A stretch of 64,000 bases of DNA from Micrasema longulum (lineage: Eukaryota > Arthropoda > Insecta > Trichoptera > Brachycentridae). Shown here one piece after another: positions 35,798-46,575 of this stretch (position 1 is the first letter of the stretch; every line of letters begins with the position of its first letter). The stretch is from positions 23,823 to 87,822 of the forward strand of contig JAGVSM010001185.1 in assembly GCA_022494885.1 (NCBI GenBank), written 5' to 3'. The notes beneath the pieces were generated by a model. It did no database searches, was not told where the DNA came from, and worked only from the letters and a program-made list of their open reading frames with translations. The position numbers and the translations under genes were made by a program.

Positions 35798-36181
35798 TTA
35801 AAAATCTTAAAAAGAGTTGACTCTTTTTTTAATACAATTTTCGTGCACGAGAAGGTCGCATGCCTTCGAAAATGTTTGAAATTAAATAAAACTGTGACAA
35901 ACTATTCATAAATAACGACAAATATGACAGATCGCATTCTAGGGCATATTTTTGACAGATAAGCTGCCGTGGCCGCCAGATATGACAACGTTTTCCTAGG
36001 AAACCACTCTTTAGTCACCGTTTCGGCGGCCGTTCACCGCATCACCGTTCGTACGGCCGTTAAGATATCGGCACCGTTTTCCTAGGAAACCCAAGCTTTA
36101 GGTAATTATCAGGAACATGCTCATCATAATCTCAGAATTATCGATCATACCGCGCAACAATCGATAAAAATAAAGGACCCC

Positions 36182-37582
36182 ATGTCTAATAGTAGACGGC
36201 GATCTTCTAAACTAAGCAAGTCAAAAAAAATAACACCTATATTTAAAAATGTGCTGATTGAGGAGCAGCATGGATTTAGGACAGACAAATCAACGACGAC
36301 CAATTTGCTTTCTTTTACTGATACTATTTTTACAGCGTTCGAGAATAATCTTCAAGCTGATGTACTGTATACAGACTTCTCCAAGGCCTTTGACAAAGTT
36401 GATCACAACATTTTATGTGCTAAACTTCGTGCTGTAGGCATTAGAGATCCCTTTTTATCGTTTTTAAAATCCTACCTCTCACATAGAAAACAAAGTGTAA
36501 AAATCAATAACTTCATATCAAATAGCTTCCTAGTAACTTCTGGTGTACCACAGGGTGCCACTTGGCCCCTCTTCTATTTAATCTGTTTGTTAATGATGCT
36601 GCTAATGTTTTTTCTTTTACAAAATTCTGGCTTTTTGCTGACGATAACAAGATACTTAAGCTAATTAAAAATATTGATGACTGTGTCAGACTCCAAGAAG
36701 ACATAAATGCATTTCATACTTGGTGCAAAACTAATAACATGGAACTTAACATCGATAAATGAAAAATTATTTCATACCATAAATGTAAACATCCTTTTAT
36801 TTTTGATTATAAACTTAATGGCCAAGTTCTTTCGATTGTCACCTCTATACGAGATCTTGGAGTGATCCTAGATAATAAACTAACTTTTCTGGAACACTTT
36901 GATAATATAGTAAACAGATCCTTAAAAATTTTAGGCTTTATTAATAGAACTTCGTCTGATTTCCAAAGTATGCTTACACTTAAAACACTTTATTGCTCTT
37001 TAGTTCGCCCTATTCTTGAATATGCATCTGTAATCTGGTCCCCTCATTATGCTGTTCATATCAAGCGCCTTGAATCAGTTCAACATCGTTTATAAGAAAA
37101 ATTGCATGGAAGATGGGATTGGAAAGAGGAGACTATTCTTATTCTGATATGGAGAGGTTTTTAAGCATATCAAGTCTTGAAAAACGCAGATGCATTGCAG
37201 ATATAATCTGCATGTATAAAATTATGAACTGTCTCATTGATGCCCTTGAAATTTTGCAAAAGATTCTTTTTAACGTTCCCACCCGTAGACTAAGAAATAA
37301 TGAAATGCTTTTCCTCGGTCACTACAGGACCAATTATGGTGCACAGTCGCCTTTGCCAAGAATGATCAGGCGGGTGAACGATCATCAAGATCTTGATTAT
37401 TATGGTGTAAGGATGTCTTTCTTTACAAATCAGCTAAAGAATCTGTATAGTTAGCCTATGCTTTTTACTTAATCTAAAAAATCTATCATCTGTCTTTGCT
37501 GCTTATTTCTGTTCCTTATATTTTTTTTTATTCCTTTGTAAAAATTTCTTTTAATTGTAATGTTTATAATGGACTTTGTCCG

Positions 37583-37612
<30 letters not shown>
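36182..37612 (+). pseudogene. CR1/jockey-group LINE reverse transcriptase, frameshifted
   Basis: The RT domain is readable through several frames. LIEEQHGFRTDKSTTTNLLS is fingers; VLYTDFSKAFDKVDH is box A with the catalytic Asp; FLKSYLSHRKQSVKINNF follows; SGVPQGA is box B. After a shift at about 36560 come PLLFNLFVNDAAN and KFWLFADDNKILKL, with the catalytic FADD. Next are DLGVILDNKLTFLEHFDN, TLKTLYCSLVRPILEYASV, IKRLESVQHRL and a C-terminal frame to 37454. It ends in a pure (taaa)n tail at 37583-37612, the retroposition 3' end. 5' truncated, no endonuclease domain seen. Confidence 0.85.
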
Positions 37613-37613
<1 letters not shown>

Positions 37614-38655
37614 GTCGTGCTTTTTGCAGGAAGATATATAATTGAGATCGGTATTCCTGCATCTCTTCAAATTCGAAAAAACTATTCATAAAAAAAATAA
37701 CATGGTATTGATTCTGGTTTAAATTGTGTAAGAAGGAACACAAAAAATATATGTTTCGAACAAAATTTTGTTTTAAAAAACGCATTAAAATGTAGAGTAC
37801 AGAAAACACATCCATCTGCGACCGCCCAACGGCCGGTATGAATGTAATAAAAACCCAAATAATATTTTGTTTATAACTAGAATTATTGTATTTAAAAAAA
37901 AAAACAATTCTATAGAAAAAGGATTTAACCAAACTATTTCCGGTATTCCGATTGCATAATTTTACGTAGAAACAAAGGAAAATTTTACAAAAATTTATGT
38001 GATTTAAAATGCTTATATTTCTTTTCGAAAAAAAAATTAAGATTCTGCCGCAGCCACTTTTTTGTTTAATTTATTATCTTCAAATAATTGAAACAAATTT
38101 TAGTCTTTACTTTAGTTTCTACAAATACTTAGTCTTTATTGAGATCCCAGATACTTAAGCTTAGCCTAAATTTGAAATGGCGTAATCTGCCAATCTAAAA
38201 GTAATTATATTTTAGTTATATAAAACTTTTAAGTATATTTTTTAATAGAAATACCTATAAAAAATATTGTTTTTATCTAATATAAGTATAACTTATAATT
38301 TTTTTTTATTGCGCGATTTTTAAAAACATTCGTTTTATAATGGCAAAATCGTATGATTTCCTAATTGTGCGTTCGTTTTACCCGACTACAGCCTTAAGAT
38401 GTCTAAGAAATGTCCATTAAATTTTTTCTAACCTTTCTTTATGTGTGACATATTGTGGAGACCAAACAGAAGAGGCATATTATAACAAATTGTGATTATT
38501 AGGTATACCAATGTCGTATGTATTGTTTATCGTTTGTGAACCACAATAAATAAAATAAACAAATAATTCTGACATGTCATCTTTCTAAACGGAAGTCTGA
38601 TCTTTTCCTTGATTATTTATTAACACAGTATCTTTACAATATACCCTTATGATAC
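37613..38655. other. No feature recognised
   Basis: AT-rich. The minus frame at 37564-37932 overlaps the LINE tail and is low-complexity. Confidence 0.35.
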
Positions 38656-38659
38656 GATA

Positions 38660-38983
38660 ATGCCGCCGCGCCGTGGGAGTCGCAACACCATAGGAAACGC
38701 GTTGTCAAGATATTATATCTCAATGATGTCAAGACGCCATTTTTATCAATTTGTGAAAGTAAATAATACTAAACTTTGTGCTAATCTCAGATCTACCCGT
38801 GTGTTCACCATTTTACGTTATTTTAATTGGGAATATAATGGAAAACGCGTTTGTACTTTGTACACACGCCATCTCAAATATCTAAATGGCCATTGTGAAA
38901 CTCGATCTGTCTCGATCAAGCCACAACCGACGCCATTGTCAGAAGACGATAAGGTGTCACAGACGGTGAACAGGGTTGAATAA
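38660..38983 (+). CDS. Doubtful open frame of 107 codons
   Basis: A basic frame starting MPPRRGSRNTIGNALSRYY, unusually GC-rich at its start for the region. No signal peptide, known motif, splice signal or repeat copy was recognised. It may be chance or part of an uncharacterised repeat. Confidence 0.12.
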   Translation: MPPRRGSRNTIGNALSRYYISMMSRRHFYQFVKVNNTKLCANLRSTRVFTILRYFNWEYNGKRVCTLYTRHLKYLNGHCETRSVSIKPQPTPLSEDDKVSQTVNRVE

Positions 38984-39184
38984 TAGCCACCATATTGTCT
39001 GTCAGATGTCGAATCAAATGATCAAATAACAACATTAATTACAAATTAGGTACAAGTTAAAATCTACACTTTTTAAAACAAGCAACATATCTCAGAGTCA
39101 TTTCAGTTATATTATGAACCTAATTTATTCATACATTATTAAATTATATAATAAATTTCTCTGAATGAGGAATTTCAGGGCTAA

Positions 39185-39320
39185 GGAAAATTTATAATAT
39201 TAGAAATCAAACACTGATTTGAGTCTACTGAGCACTTTATTTTATTTTTACAAATATAAAAACAAAAACTTCGTGGCAATCGTTTCGCTTTGTTAGGGCA
39301 TTTTCAAACAAACGTGAAGA
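39185..39320 (-). repeat. Repeat with hammerhead-like core, copy 1
   Basis: Shares 'agaaatcaaacactgatttgagtctactga' and 'tttacaaatataaaaacaaaaacttcg.ggcaatcgtttcgc' with 53815-53935. On the minus strand it reads 'ttgaaaatgccctaacaaagcgaaacg', a short stem followed by GAAAC. Confidence 0.5.
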
Positions 39321-39679
39321 ACAAACTTCTCAAGGCACTTTTGATTTAACCACAAATTTTGCACTTTTGCACCCACCAATCAGCAGAATTCGCCGAAGAG
39401 AACTTATGACGTCACAGATGGAGTAATTTCAAAACCACAAAACTTAAAAAATCATAGCGCAGATAATACGATACATATTTTTTTTGCTTTAGTTTGATAG
39501 TCTATTAACAAATAGAAAAAAAAAACCACAGAACTTTCTTAGTTTTCATGAATGGTATTCCCATCCTTATTCTACCACTATGCCTAGGCGTAACTTTAAA
39601 TGCATTAAAACCACTTGAAAGCAGATAATGAATTTTTCGCTGTAATTTAAAGTATTTAAAATATTTTTTTTTAAATATT

Positions 39680-39945
39680 TTTTACTATGTTTTCACTACA
39701 TTTTTTACTATGTTTTCACTACATTTATTACTTTGTTTTTACTGTGTTTTCACTACATTTATTACTTTGTTTTTTTACTGCGTTTTTACTATGTTTTCAC
39801 TACATGTATTACTTTGTTTATTACTGCGTTTTTACTATGTTTTCACTACATTTATTACTTTGTTTTTTATTGCGTTTTTACTATGTTTTCACTACATTTT
39901 TACTATGTTTTTACTACATTTTAACCATATTTTCGCTCAATTTTT
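39680..39945 (+). repeat. Minisatellite of 'ttttcactacat / actatg' words
   Basis: About a dozen variants of 'tttactatgttttcactacatttattactttgttttt' follow each other, with higher-order units of about 55-70 bp. All three frames stay open only because the array lacks stops, so the overlapping frames there are not genes. Confidence 0.85.
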
Positions 39946-40669
39946 CACTTTGTCTAATATCTTTGTAACGGTTTCTATATATTGATTACTGTTTTTATAT
40001 ATATTTTTTGAATGTCTTAGAACAAGGTAAAAAAACTTTAGTTAGATAGTCAAAGCAACATTGCATAAATTATAATTTTGGGTGTGTAATATAATATAAT
40101 AATGATAATAAATAAAATCAATCAAAGTTTATGAATATTTCGAATCGTCGTAGCCACCTGTTTCTATACAAAGTATAATAAAGTATTCACGCACGGCGTC
40201 GTAAACAAATAGAACCATTATTACGCAATTATTTACCAGTTCGGTGACAAGTTTCAAGTCGAGCTGAGAGCGTGTCAGTTTAAAACGTATTTTTTAAAAA
40301 TATATAAGGCGAGATGCGGGATTGCGAAAGTAGGTAAAATACCTAACGTCAGCGGCAGGCTAGTTTGTGTCTTGGCCCTTAAATTCCCCAATGAGGAAGT
40401 TCAGTGTTTTTTTTTTTTAAATATTTGTTGATTGGCAAAAATTATTTTTTCCAATTTTGATATATCGTAATTTTGATGTTTGAATCACTTACTTTGTGGA
40501 ACATTATTACGAGTATTTAAGATATTAAAATAAAATCACTTTGTTTTTATGTACAAATAAATCTTAGTAATAGTCCTATTTCAAATATGTTCCCTCTCCC
40601 TAAATCCACACAGAAAACCCCACCTTCTCTCTACTCCCGTAGCCACGCCCACTCTCCCCTCACTGTGAA

Positions 40670-40740
40670 AATGTTATATATGTTATGTTAGTTTGTAATT
40701 AACCCTGAAGAAGGCGTCGTATTGCCGAAACTAGTTGGTT
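40670..40740 (+). ncRNA. Possible hammerhead-ribozyme-like motif
   Basis: CTGAAGA at 40705-40711, a GGC/GCC stem (40713-40715 with 40724-40726), then GAAA at 40727-40730 and 'ctag', which can pair with upstream 'ttag' at about 40688-40691. The order CUGANGA, stem II, GAAA, stem III is the hammerhead core. Stem I is weak (gtt/aac). Speculative. Confidence 0.25.
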
Positions 40741-40804
40741 GTCAAATTATAAAAATATAAGTGGTACATAAAAACAAAGCGATTTCATTTTAATATATTT
40801 TATA

Positions 40805-41131
40805 CAGGTTGTTCTTTAAACCCTGTCACATCCGAAACCACGATGATCAGTATAAGCAAGAAGACATATTGGCACATTAAAATATTTTTTTGGAATAAAT
40901 AAAATTTCAAAAAATAAAATATTTAAAAAAACAAATGGTTGCTTACTTCTGCAGGGGAGAAACGAGGGGGGGTTAACCGCGCGGCTGCGCCCCTCTCGCC
41001 TCTCCCCTGCAGAAGTAAGCAACCATTTGTTCTTTTTAATATGTTATTTTTACAAATTTTATTTGTTCTACATATTTTTTTAAATATGCTAATGTCTTCT
41101 TGCCCATACTGATCATCGTGGTTTCGGATGT
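40805..41131. mobile_element. MITE-B copy 2, right end truncated by MITE-A
   Basis: 'caggttgttctttaaaccctgtcacatccgaaacc' at the left. The inner hairpin 'gttgcttacttctgcaggggaga' is mirrored at about 40999. The right arm stops at 'gtttcggatgt' (41131), exactly where MITE-A begins. Confidence 0.8.
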
Positions 41132-41475
41132 GAAATCCAGCCTTTCTACAAACATTTGGACATACTAATTATGATCAAACTGGTGTGAGAAGTATAAAAA
41201 TCGAAAAATTGATTTCAGGCGTTGCCTAGTAGGCGAATTGGTTCAGCCGGGAGAATTTCACCCACATGATAAAGGTTTCAGCTCTTTTACTTCACAAAAG
41301 TCAACAGATGGAAGAGTTAAGGAAATATGGATGTAAAAACATAGGCAGAATGGTGAATGTTGCACAATGTTTAAAGTGGCCACTTAAACCAGCCAATGAC
41401 GACAGGCTATAAGCTCTGTAAATCTCTAGACTTCCATATTCCGTTCTAAAAATGTTCTCTTCTATTGCAACAAAA
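41132..41475 (-). mobile_element. MITE-A copy
   Basis: Outer end 'gaaatccagcctttctacaaacatttggacatact', core 'ttcaggcgttgcctagtaggcgaattgg' and 'ggcagaatggtgaatg', inner end 'atgttctcttctattgcaac'. It sits in the terminal repeat of MITE-B. Confidence 0.75.
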
Positions 41476-41876
41476 TAAATTTTAAGTTAATTCGAAACCG
41501 GTCGACGTATAGTGCTAAAGTTAAGTGGTTTATACAAATTTGTAAATAAGTGTGATCTTACGCATAATACAAATAAAACAAATTATTGAAAATATATTAC
41601 ATAGTACTTTTATTTCAATTCTTATAATATTCTAATCCTACCTTATTTGAACAAATACAAAGTATGTTTTTTTTCTTTTATATTTCATAAAGTACAAACT
41701 ATTACAATGTCACACATAATATCATAAAAAATTACAATGTAATTTTAGAAAATATAATAAAATAAATCAAAAAGGAAAAAGCAGGTCATGGTACCGACGC
41801 TATAGTAGAATTCAGGACCAGTCGCCTGGTTCTAAAAATTACAAATGGTTTAGTGTCCTTTTAAGCCTGAAGAATA

Positions 41877-42554
41877 CGAGGGCGGATTGATAATGAAGCT
41901 ACCTAGCGCTAGATGGCAGTGCAAACACAAAAAAGATTTTTTTTTTCACCTGAAACCAAAAATCAATCGAAACAATGGGTGGAAGCTGGTGAAAGTGGTT
42001 TGAAGAAGGCAAAGGCAGTGAAATCGGCTGGCAAGGTTATGGCCACTGTATTTTGGGATGCACTCAGAATATTGCTCATCGATTATCTTGCAAAAGGATC
42101 CACAATCAAATTATCGTGCATTATTGGATCAATTGAATGATGCAATCAAGGAAAAACGACCACATTTAAAGAAGAAAAAAGGGGCATTTCTTCAAGACAA
42201 CGCACCGGTTCACACAGCATCAGATACGATGCTAAAATTACGTAAAATACACTTCGAATTGGTTGATCATCCACCTTGTAGTCGAGATTTAGCTCCTAGT
42301 AACTTTTTCCTGTTTCCCAACTTGAAAAAATGGCTCGCAGGAAAAAGATTCAGCTCAAACGAAGAAGTGATTACCGAAACTAACGCGTATTTTGAGAGGT
42401 TCCCGAAATCGTATTATTCAGGTGGTATAAAAAAGTTGGAATATCGTCTTACTAAGTGTGTCGAAGTAAAAGTAGACCATGTTGAGAAATAAATTGTTTT
42501 TAAAAAAAAAAGTTTTTTTCCTACTCGGGTAGCTTCATTTTCAATCCGTCCTCG
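41877..42554 (+). mobile_element. mariner transposon, internally deleted
   Basis: Perfectly bounded: TA at 41875-41876 and 42555-42556, TIRs 'cgagggcggattgataatgaagctacc' and (inverted) 'cgaggacggattgaaaatgaagctacc'. At 678 bp it is about half the usual 1.3 kb. Confidence 0.9.
41913..42492 (+). pseudogene. mariner transposase remnant
   Basis: After the 5' TIR the frame reads SPETKNQSKQWVEAGESG and SAGKVMATVFWDALRILLID, then shifts to SNYRALLDQLNDAIKEKRPH, GAFLQDNAPVHTASDTMLKL, CSRDLAPSNFFLFPNLKKWL, KRFSSNEEVITETNAYF and YRLTKCVEVKVDHVEK. The second catalytic Asp (QDNAPVH) is present. The third, normally in SPDLAPSDY, is Asn here, and the N-terminal DNA-binding part with the first Asp is deleted. 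Inactive. Confidence 0.85.
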
Positions 42555-42599
42555 TATATTACATACCGGGAAATATCACTTTTTTTTACATTTTGAAAG

Positions 42600-43080
42600 T
42601 AATAAAGGTCTATGAAATACTATCCAGTAAAAAATATATTTTTTATTGCTAATTATTAATAGCATGAAAAATATTTATTTATTTGCGATTTTGAACACCC
42701 GCAAAAACGGAATAATTTATTTATTTTACACGTTACATATTCTACATATACAATTTATATACATAATAAGGGCGGGCATATTGCCTTTCATTCGGGTCAT
42801 TCCATTGGCCACGCCCCTAATACATGTGTATTTGTTCCTGACCATTCAAATTTGTTTAGAACATTGTCGCGAATCCTGACGTCACGCCCATCAAGACATT
42901 TTGCATTTTACTAGCGACATTTTTTTTTTTTTTAATCTTTTTAAAATTTATATATGAGAACATTTCTCCACAATATCCATATTGATTTTGAAAATACAAT
43001 TAATTTTTCAAAATCCATTTCATATATTCTAATCGGTATTCGTAGTATGTGATATTTCCCTATTGAATCAGTTATTTGAA
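42600..43080 (-). repeat. Repeat family G, inverted copy
   Basis: Carries the reverse complements of the family blocks ('gcatgaaaaatattt', 'cattggccacgcccctaatac', 'ctccacaatatccatattgattttgaaaatacaatt', 'atcggtattcgtag'). Confidence 0.6.
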
Positions 43081-43109
43081 AAACCAGTCACAGAAAAACT
43101 GTTTTCTTT

Positions 43110-43480
43110 TTCATTTGGTATGAAATGTGAGAAAAGGGTGAACAAAATACAGGAGATAAAACTAGCAGTTCACAATGGAGTTCTAGTGCCGCCCCTAATG
43201 TAAGGGAGCGAAGTATGGGATTAGTAAAATAATGATCAAAAGTAGGTTGAATGCTCAGGCGAATGTGTGGTATAACGCTGTATGATAGGTGCACAAATGT
43301 CGAGATCCGTGAACTATGTAAAGCTTAGAAGAGCATAATTGACAAAATTTAAAAAAAGGAGTGGACATGTAGAGCGAATGGACAGCAAAAGACAGCGAAA
43401 AGGATCTACGATGTGAATGGTGATGGATGGAAAAAACGAGGAAGACTGAGAAAGACATGGCACGATCATGGCATCAACTT
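43110..43480 (+). pseudogene. LINE 3' ORF2 fragment (10872 family), heavily decayed
   Basis: 'actagcagttcacaatggagttctagtgccgcccctaatg' parallels 10875-10905. Blocks 'gtgtggtataacgctgtatgatag', 'ggacatgtagagcgaatggacagc' and 'gaggaagactgagaaagacatggcacga' follow with many lesions. Confidence 0.7.
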
Positions 43481-43839
43481 AAGAAATGAACTTTTTTTTT
43501 CTATGATTTATTTTGTTGCCCTTTAATAATAAGGAAAATTTTTGGGTTTTTTTTTAAATATTTTTTATTTCCTTTTTTAATTACTATGAAAAAAAATGCC
43601 ATATAATCTTTTACAGAATATTTTACATTTTCTTTCTTAAGTTACACAAAAATTATAGGTGTCCATTAATTATTATAGGAGCAAAAATTCATTAACATTT
43701 TCTTGTATACCCACGAACAGGCCATCCCTTTGTGGGAATTTTTCGTTTACTATTTTTACTTTTAATATGTATTTCATTGCTATGTAATTATGCTTTATTT
43801 TTTTAATACTCTGTTTTATCACTTATGTTTATTGTAAAA

Positions 43840-43885
43840 AATAAAAAAATGTCCACCCCAGTGAGGTCACATTATTTTTATTAAT
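43840..43885 (+). repeat. LINE family H 3' terminus
   Basis: 'ccaccccagtgaggtcacattatttttatta' equals the ends of the copies at 15575 and 23665. Confidence 0.55.
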
Positions 43886-43929
43886 AATCTTTGTTAATAA
43901 TAGAAAAAAATAAAATAAAGTACTTGAAG

Positions 43930-44350
43930 ATGATGAAATTAGGTTGAATGCTGTCGAAATGCGATACCTCAGGCGAATGTGTGGTAAAACTATGTACGAT
44001 AGATGCACAAATGTTGAGATTCGTACATTACGTAAGGCGGAGATAAGCATTATCAACAAAATCAAAAAGGGAGCTCTGCGTTGGTTTGGACATGTAGAGC
44101 GAATGGACAGCAAAAGAACGCCTAAAAATATTTACAATGCTAATTTTGATGGATACAGAAATAGAGGAAGACCGAGAAAGACATGGCACGATCAAGTCCA
44201 TCAAATACTTAAAGATAGACATGTTAAAAGTCGGAATAATCGGCGAGCATGCATGAGAAGATGTACAAATGTAGAGGAAGCAAGGTATGTATGCAAAGAC
44301 AGAGTAATGTGGCGTTCTATCCTTTCTTGTTTGTTTGTTGTTGTATTATA
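43930..44350 (+). pseudogene. LINE 3' ORF2 fragment (10872 family), long open frame
   Basis: An intact frame of 135 codons reads LNAVEMRYLRRMCGKTMYDR, GALRWFGHVERMDSKRTPKN, NRGRPRKTWHDQVHQILKDR, MRRCTNVEEARYVCKDRVMW and RSILS, then a (gttt)n-like tail at 44330. The sequence is close to 10940-11325, so insertion was relatively recent. No RT domain. Confidence 0.75.
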
Positions 44351-44709
44351 AAACACAAATAACCTGCCGAAGAACTTAAGACGAAGCTGCACGTAGAAGA
44401 ATGCAAGAATCCGGTATGTATTCGGCGATTGAGGATCATTTTTTCAAAACACAATATAATATTATATAGGAGGGTTAGGACTAATAAGTACTGTGAACGG
44501 AAGTGAGAGGGTGTGTAGTCTCTCCGCTGCCTAATTTAAAAATACATAATTGACAGATATTTTAACTACAATGGAGAATCATTTTATTTATTTACACTTA
44601 AAATTTCAAATAGATACAACCCCGGAGTAATAATGCATAAACCTATGGAGAAGCCCTATCACTGTTTCATAGCATCAAATTGGTGGCCATTTTGTTTTAT
44701 TTGACAACA

Positions 44710-44869
44710 TTTTTTTTTGCACAACAGGCCAGGAGGCCCAATTACAGTTGTGAATTACATTACAGAACACCTAGGCTTGAAAAAAATATTTTTGTGTTCT
44801 CACCGGGAATCGAACCCGGAACCTTCCGTGTGTGAGTCAAGCGTCTTGACCACTACACCACGGAGGCCG
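44710..44869 (-). mobile_element. SINE-2 copy
   Basis: Head at 44869 'cggcctccgtggtgtagtggtc', box B complement 'gggaatcgaaccc' and T run at 44710. About 90 bp upstream of the THAP exon. Confidence 0.85.
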
Positions 44870-44962
44870 AACATAACGGTTCGATCGGATGCTTTTGTAG
44901 CTGTGCTTGGCTTTGTTTGTAAATAACTTGGATATTTACGTTATAATAAATAAAAATCCACT

Positions 44963-45033
44963 ATGGTGAATTGCAGTATGTTTGGTTGCAGCAGTAGGAG
45001 CGTCAAAGCTGTTAAAGGAGGCAGTTTTCACAG
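44963..45033 (+). CDS. THAP zinc-finger first exon (partial gene or P-like element)
   Basis: The 71-bp exon starts MVNCSMFGCSSRSVKAVKGG and continues SFH plus a split Arg codon, ending at a donor CAG|GTAATT. This is the opening of a THAP domain: initiator Met, C-x4-C (first two zinc ligands of C2CH), and the conserved SFHR before the expected FP. The remaining Cys-x2-His half would lie in the next exon, which I could not find up to the export-adaptor gene. THAP domains occur in host transcription factors and in P-like transposases. A P-like transposase relic lies at 34070-34850 on the other strand, so either source is possible. The ATG is in reasonable context (ccactATGG). Confidence 0.6.
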
Positions 45034-45336
45034 GTAATTGATTTCAAATATTTTCCCATGATTTACATTGATTTTCGGCATTTATTGTCCCGACACGTGT
45101 ATTATGTTGCCTAAAAACTTTCCTTATATCAACATATTTACTTCAGATACTATTTTTTTCTCAATTTAGGAGATAAATTTCTGAATTAAAGTATGTTTAC
45201 TGTTGATATTGACAGTTGATTACGGGCAATATGTCGGGGCCGCACAAGGCATCCATATAAAGTTTAAGTTTTTATCGAGTAGAGGTCGATTCAAATTTTA
45301 CTCGAAAATAGCAATGTTAACCTTGAAATCGCATCT

Positions 45337-45640
45337 AAAATGACGTGTCCAAATTCCAGGCCGCTACGACTCGCCGCTTCGGAGATGTGACGGACAAACA
45401 AACAAACTCAACACGGGACTTTGGTTCCATGGAGTTGGGATTTATGTCTCAATAAATGTTTAACATAAGTATTCATTGCGAATAAAATAAAATGACGTGT
45501 CCAAATAACGACTCGCCGCTTCGGAGATGTGACGGACAAACAAACAAACTCAACACGGGACTTTGGTTCCATGGAGTTGGGATTTATGTCTCAATAAATG
45601 TAACATAAGTATATTGCGAATAAAATAAAAAAATAAATAA
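45337..45640 (+). repeat. Tandem duplication of about 145 bp
   Basis: 'aaatgacgtgtccaaat...cgactcgccgcttcggagatgtgacggacaaacaaacaaactcaacacgggac...gcgaataaaataaa' occurs twice in a row, the copies nearly identical apart from short indels. Recent local duplication. Confidence 0.8.
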
Positions 45641-46204
45641 AAAAATAAGCACACGTGTATTTTCAGTTTTATAAAATAAATATAGGCGAATTATAGAAAA
45701 ATAAATTGGAATAACCCTGCAATAATAAATACACTGGTACATATTTAAAAGTATTTACAATGCAAATTAATATCCATTTGGCAATTCTCGACCTGAGTAC
45801 GGCCCGTTGTTTTGCTGCGAACTGTAGCTAACTTAATACCCAATAGTCATAGAATGGTTTACCTACGTTTGGGCTCCTCTCTAGGTTACGCATTATTACT
45901 CTGAGGATACACCAAAAAAAAAATTGTCTCGACTAGCCAGGACTTTCAGTGAAGTCTGAACCATTTTTGTTATGTACATCAGACATATTATAATAAATAA
46001 AGACTAATTATTCCTTTACATGCTGCATCTTAGTTTTACAAAATATTATGTTGCCCTTAACAATGAGGAAGCTCAATGCTATGAAGATTGGATATAAAAA
46101 GATTCCTACACGAGGTAAAAATTAGGGCATTTAATTGTATGGCTGAGTTTCTCCAAAATGTATGAAAAAATTCATAAAAATGGTTTAAATAAAAAATAAC
46201 TACT

Positions 46205-46575
46205 TTGAAACATCACTGGTTATCAACAATGTTTTGAGTTTGTCCAAATTTTTGAAGACAAGGACTGCATTCAAGAAACTGGCTGACTGGATGAAAGATG
46301 TATATAAATTGAAAAATATTTTCAGGCGTTGCCTAGTATGTAGGTGAAATAATTCAATCATATGAATCTCACCTGCAAAAATTAGGTTTCATATCTTTAA
46401 CTTCACAAACGTCAACAGATGGAAGAATCGAAGGAATATAGATGTTCGAATATAGGCAGAATGGTGAATGTTACACAGTGTGTAAAGTGGCCACTTAAAA
46501 CAGCCAATGACGGGTCATACATAAGCCTTGTGGTTCTATATTCCCTTATTAAAAATGTTCTTCAACTCTGTTGTA
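46205..46575 (-). mobile_element. MITE-A copy
   Basis: Outer end 'caacaatgttttgagtttgtccaaatttttgaagacaaggactgcattcaa', core 'ttcaggcgttgcctagtatgtaggtgaaat', end 'aaaaatgttcttcaactctgttgtatta'. Confidence 0.75.

Larger units (their letters stand above)
27981..36097. mobile_element. Probable decayed autonomous PIF/Harbinger element, much interrupted
   Basis: The left end 'agctatggtttcctaagacagcggtacc' (preceded by TAA) and right end 'ggcaccgttttcctaggaaacccaagct' (followed by TTA) are outward-facing versions of the MITE-D termini. A MADF/Myb-like exon lies next to the left end and a Harbinger transposase next to the right end, the two proteins such elements carry. About 8 kb lies between, mostly later insertions: MITE-A, gypsy piece, foldback, LINE plus SINE, and P-like transposase. 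The 1-base mismatch of the flanks (TAA/TTA) leaves the pairing unproven. Confidence 0.45.

Noticed and set aside
39687..39985. Phe/Leu/Tyr-rich protein frames
   Set aside because: Produced by a stop-free minisatellite in all three frames, without a start context or conserved motif.
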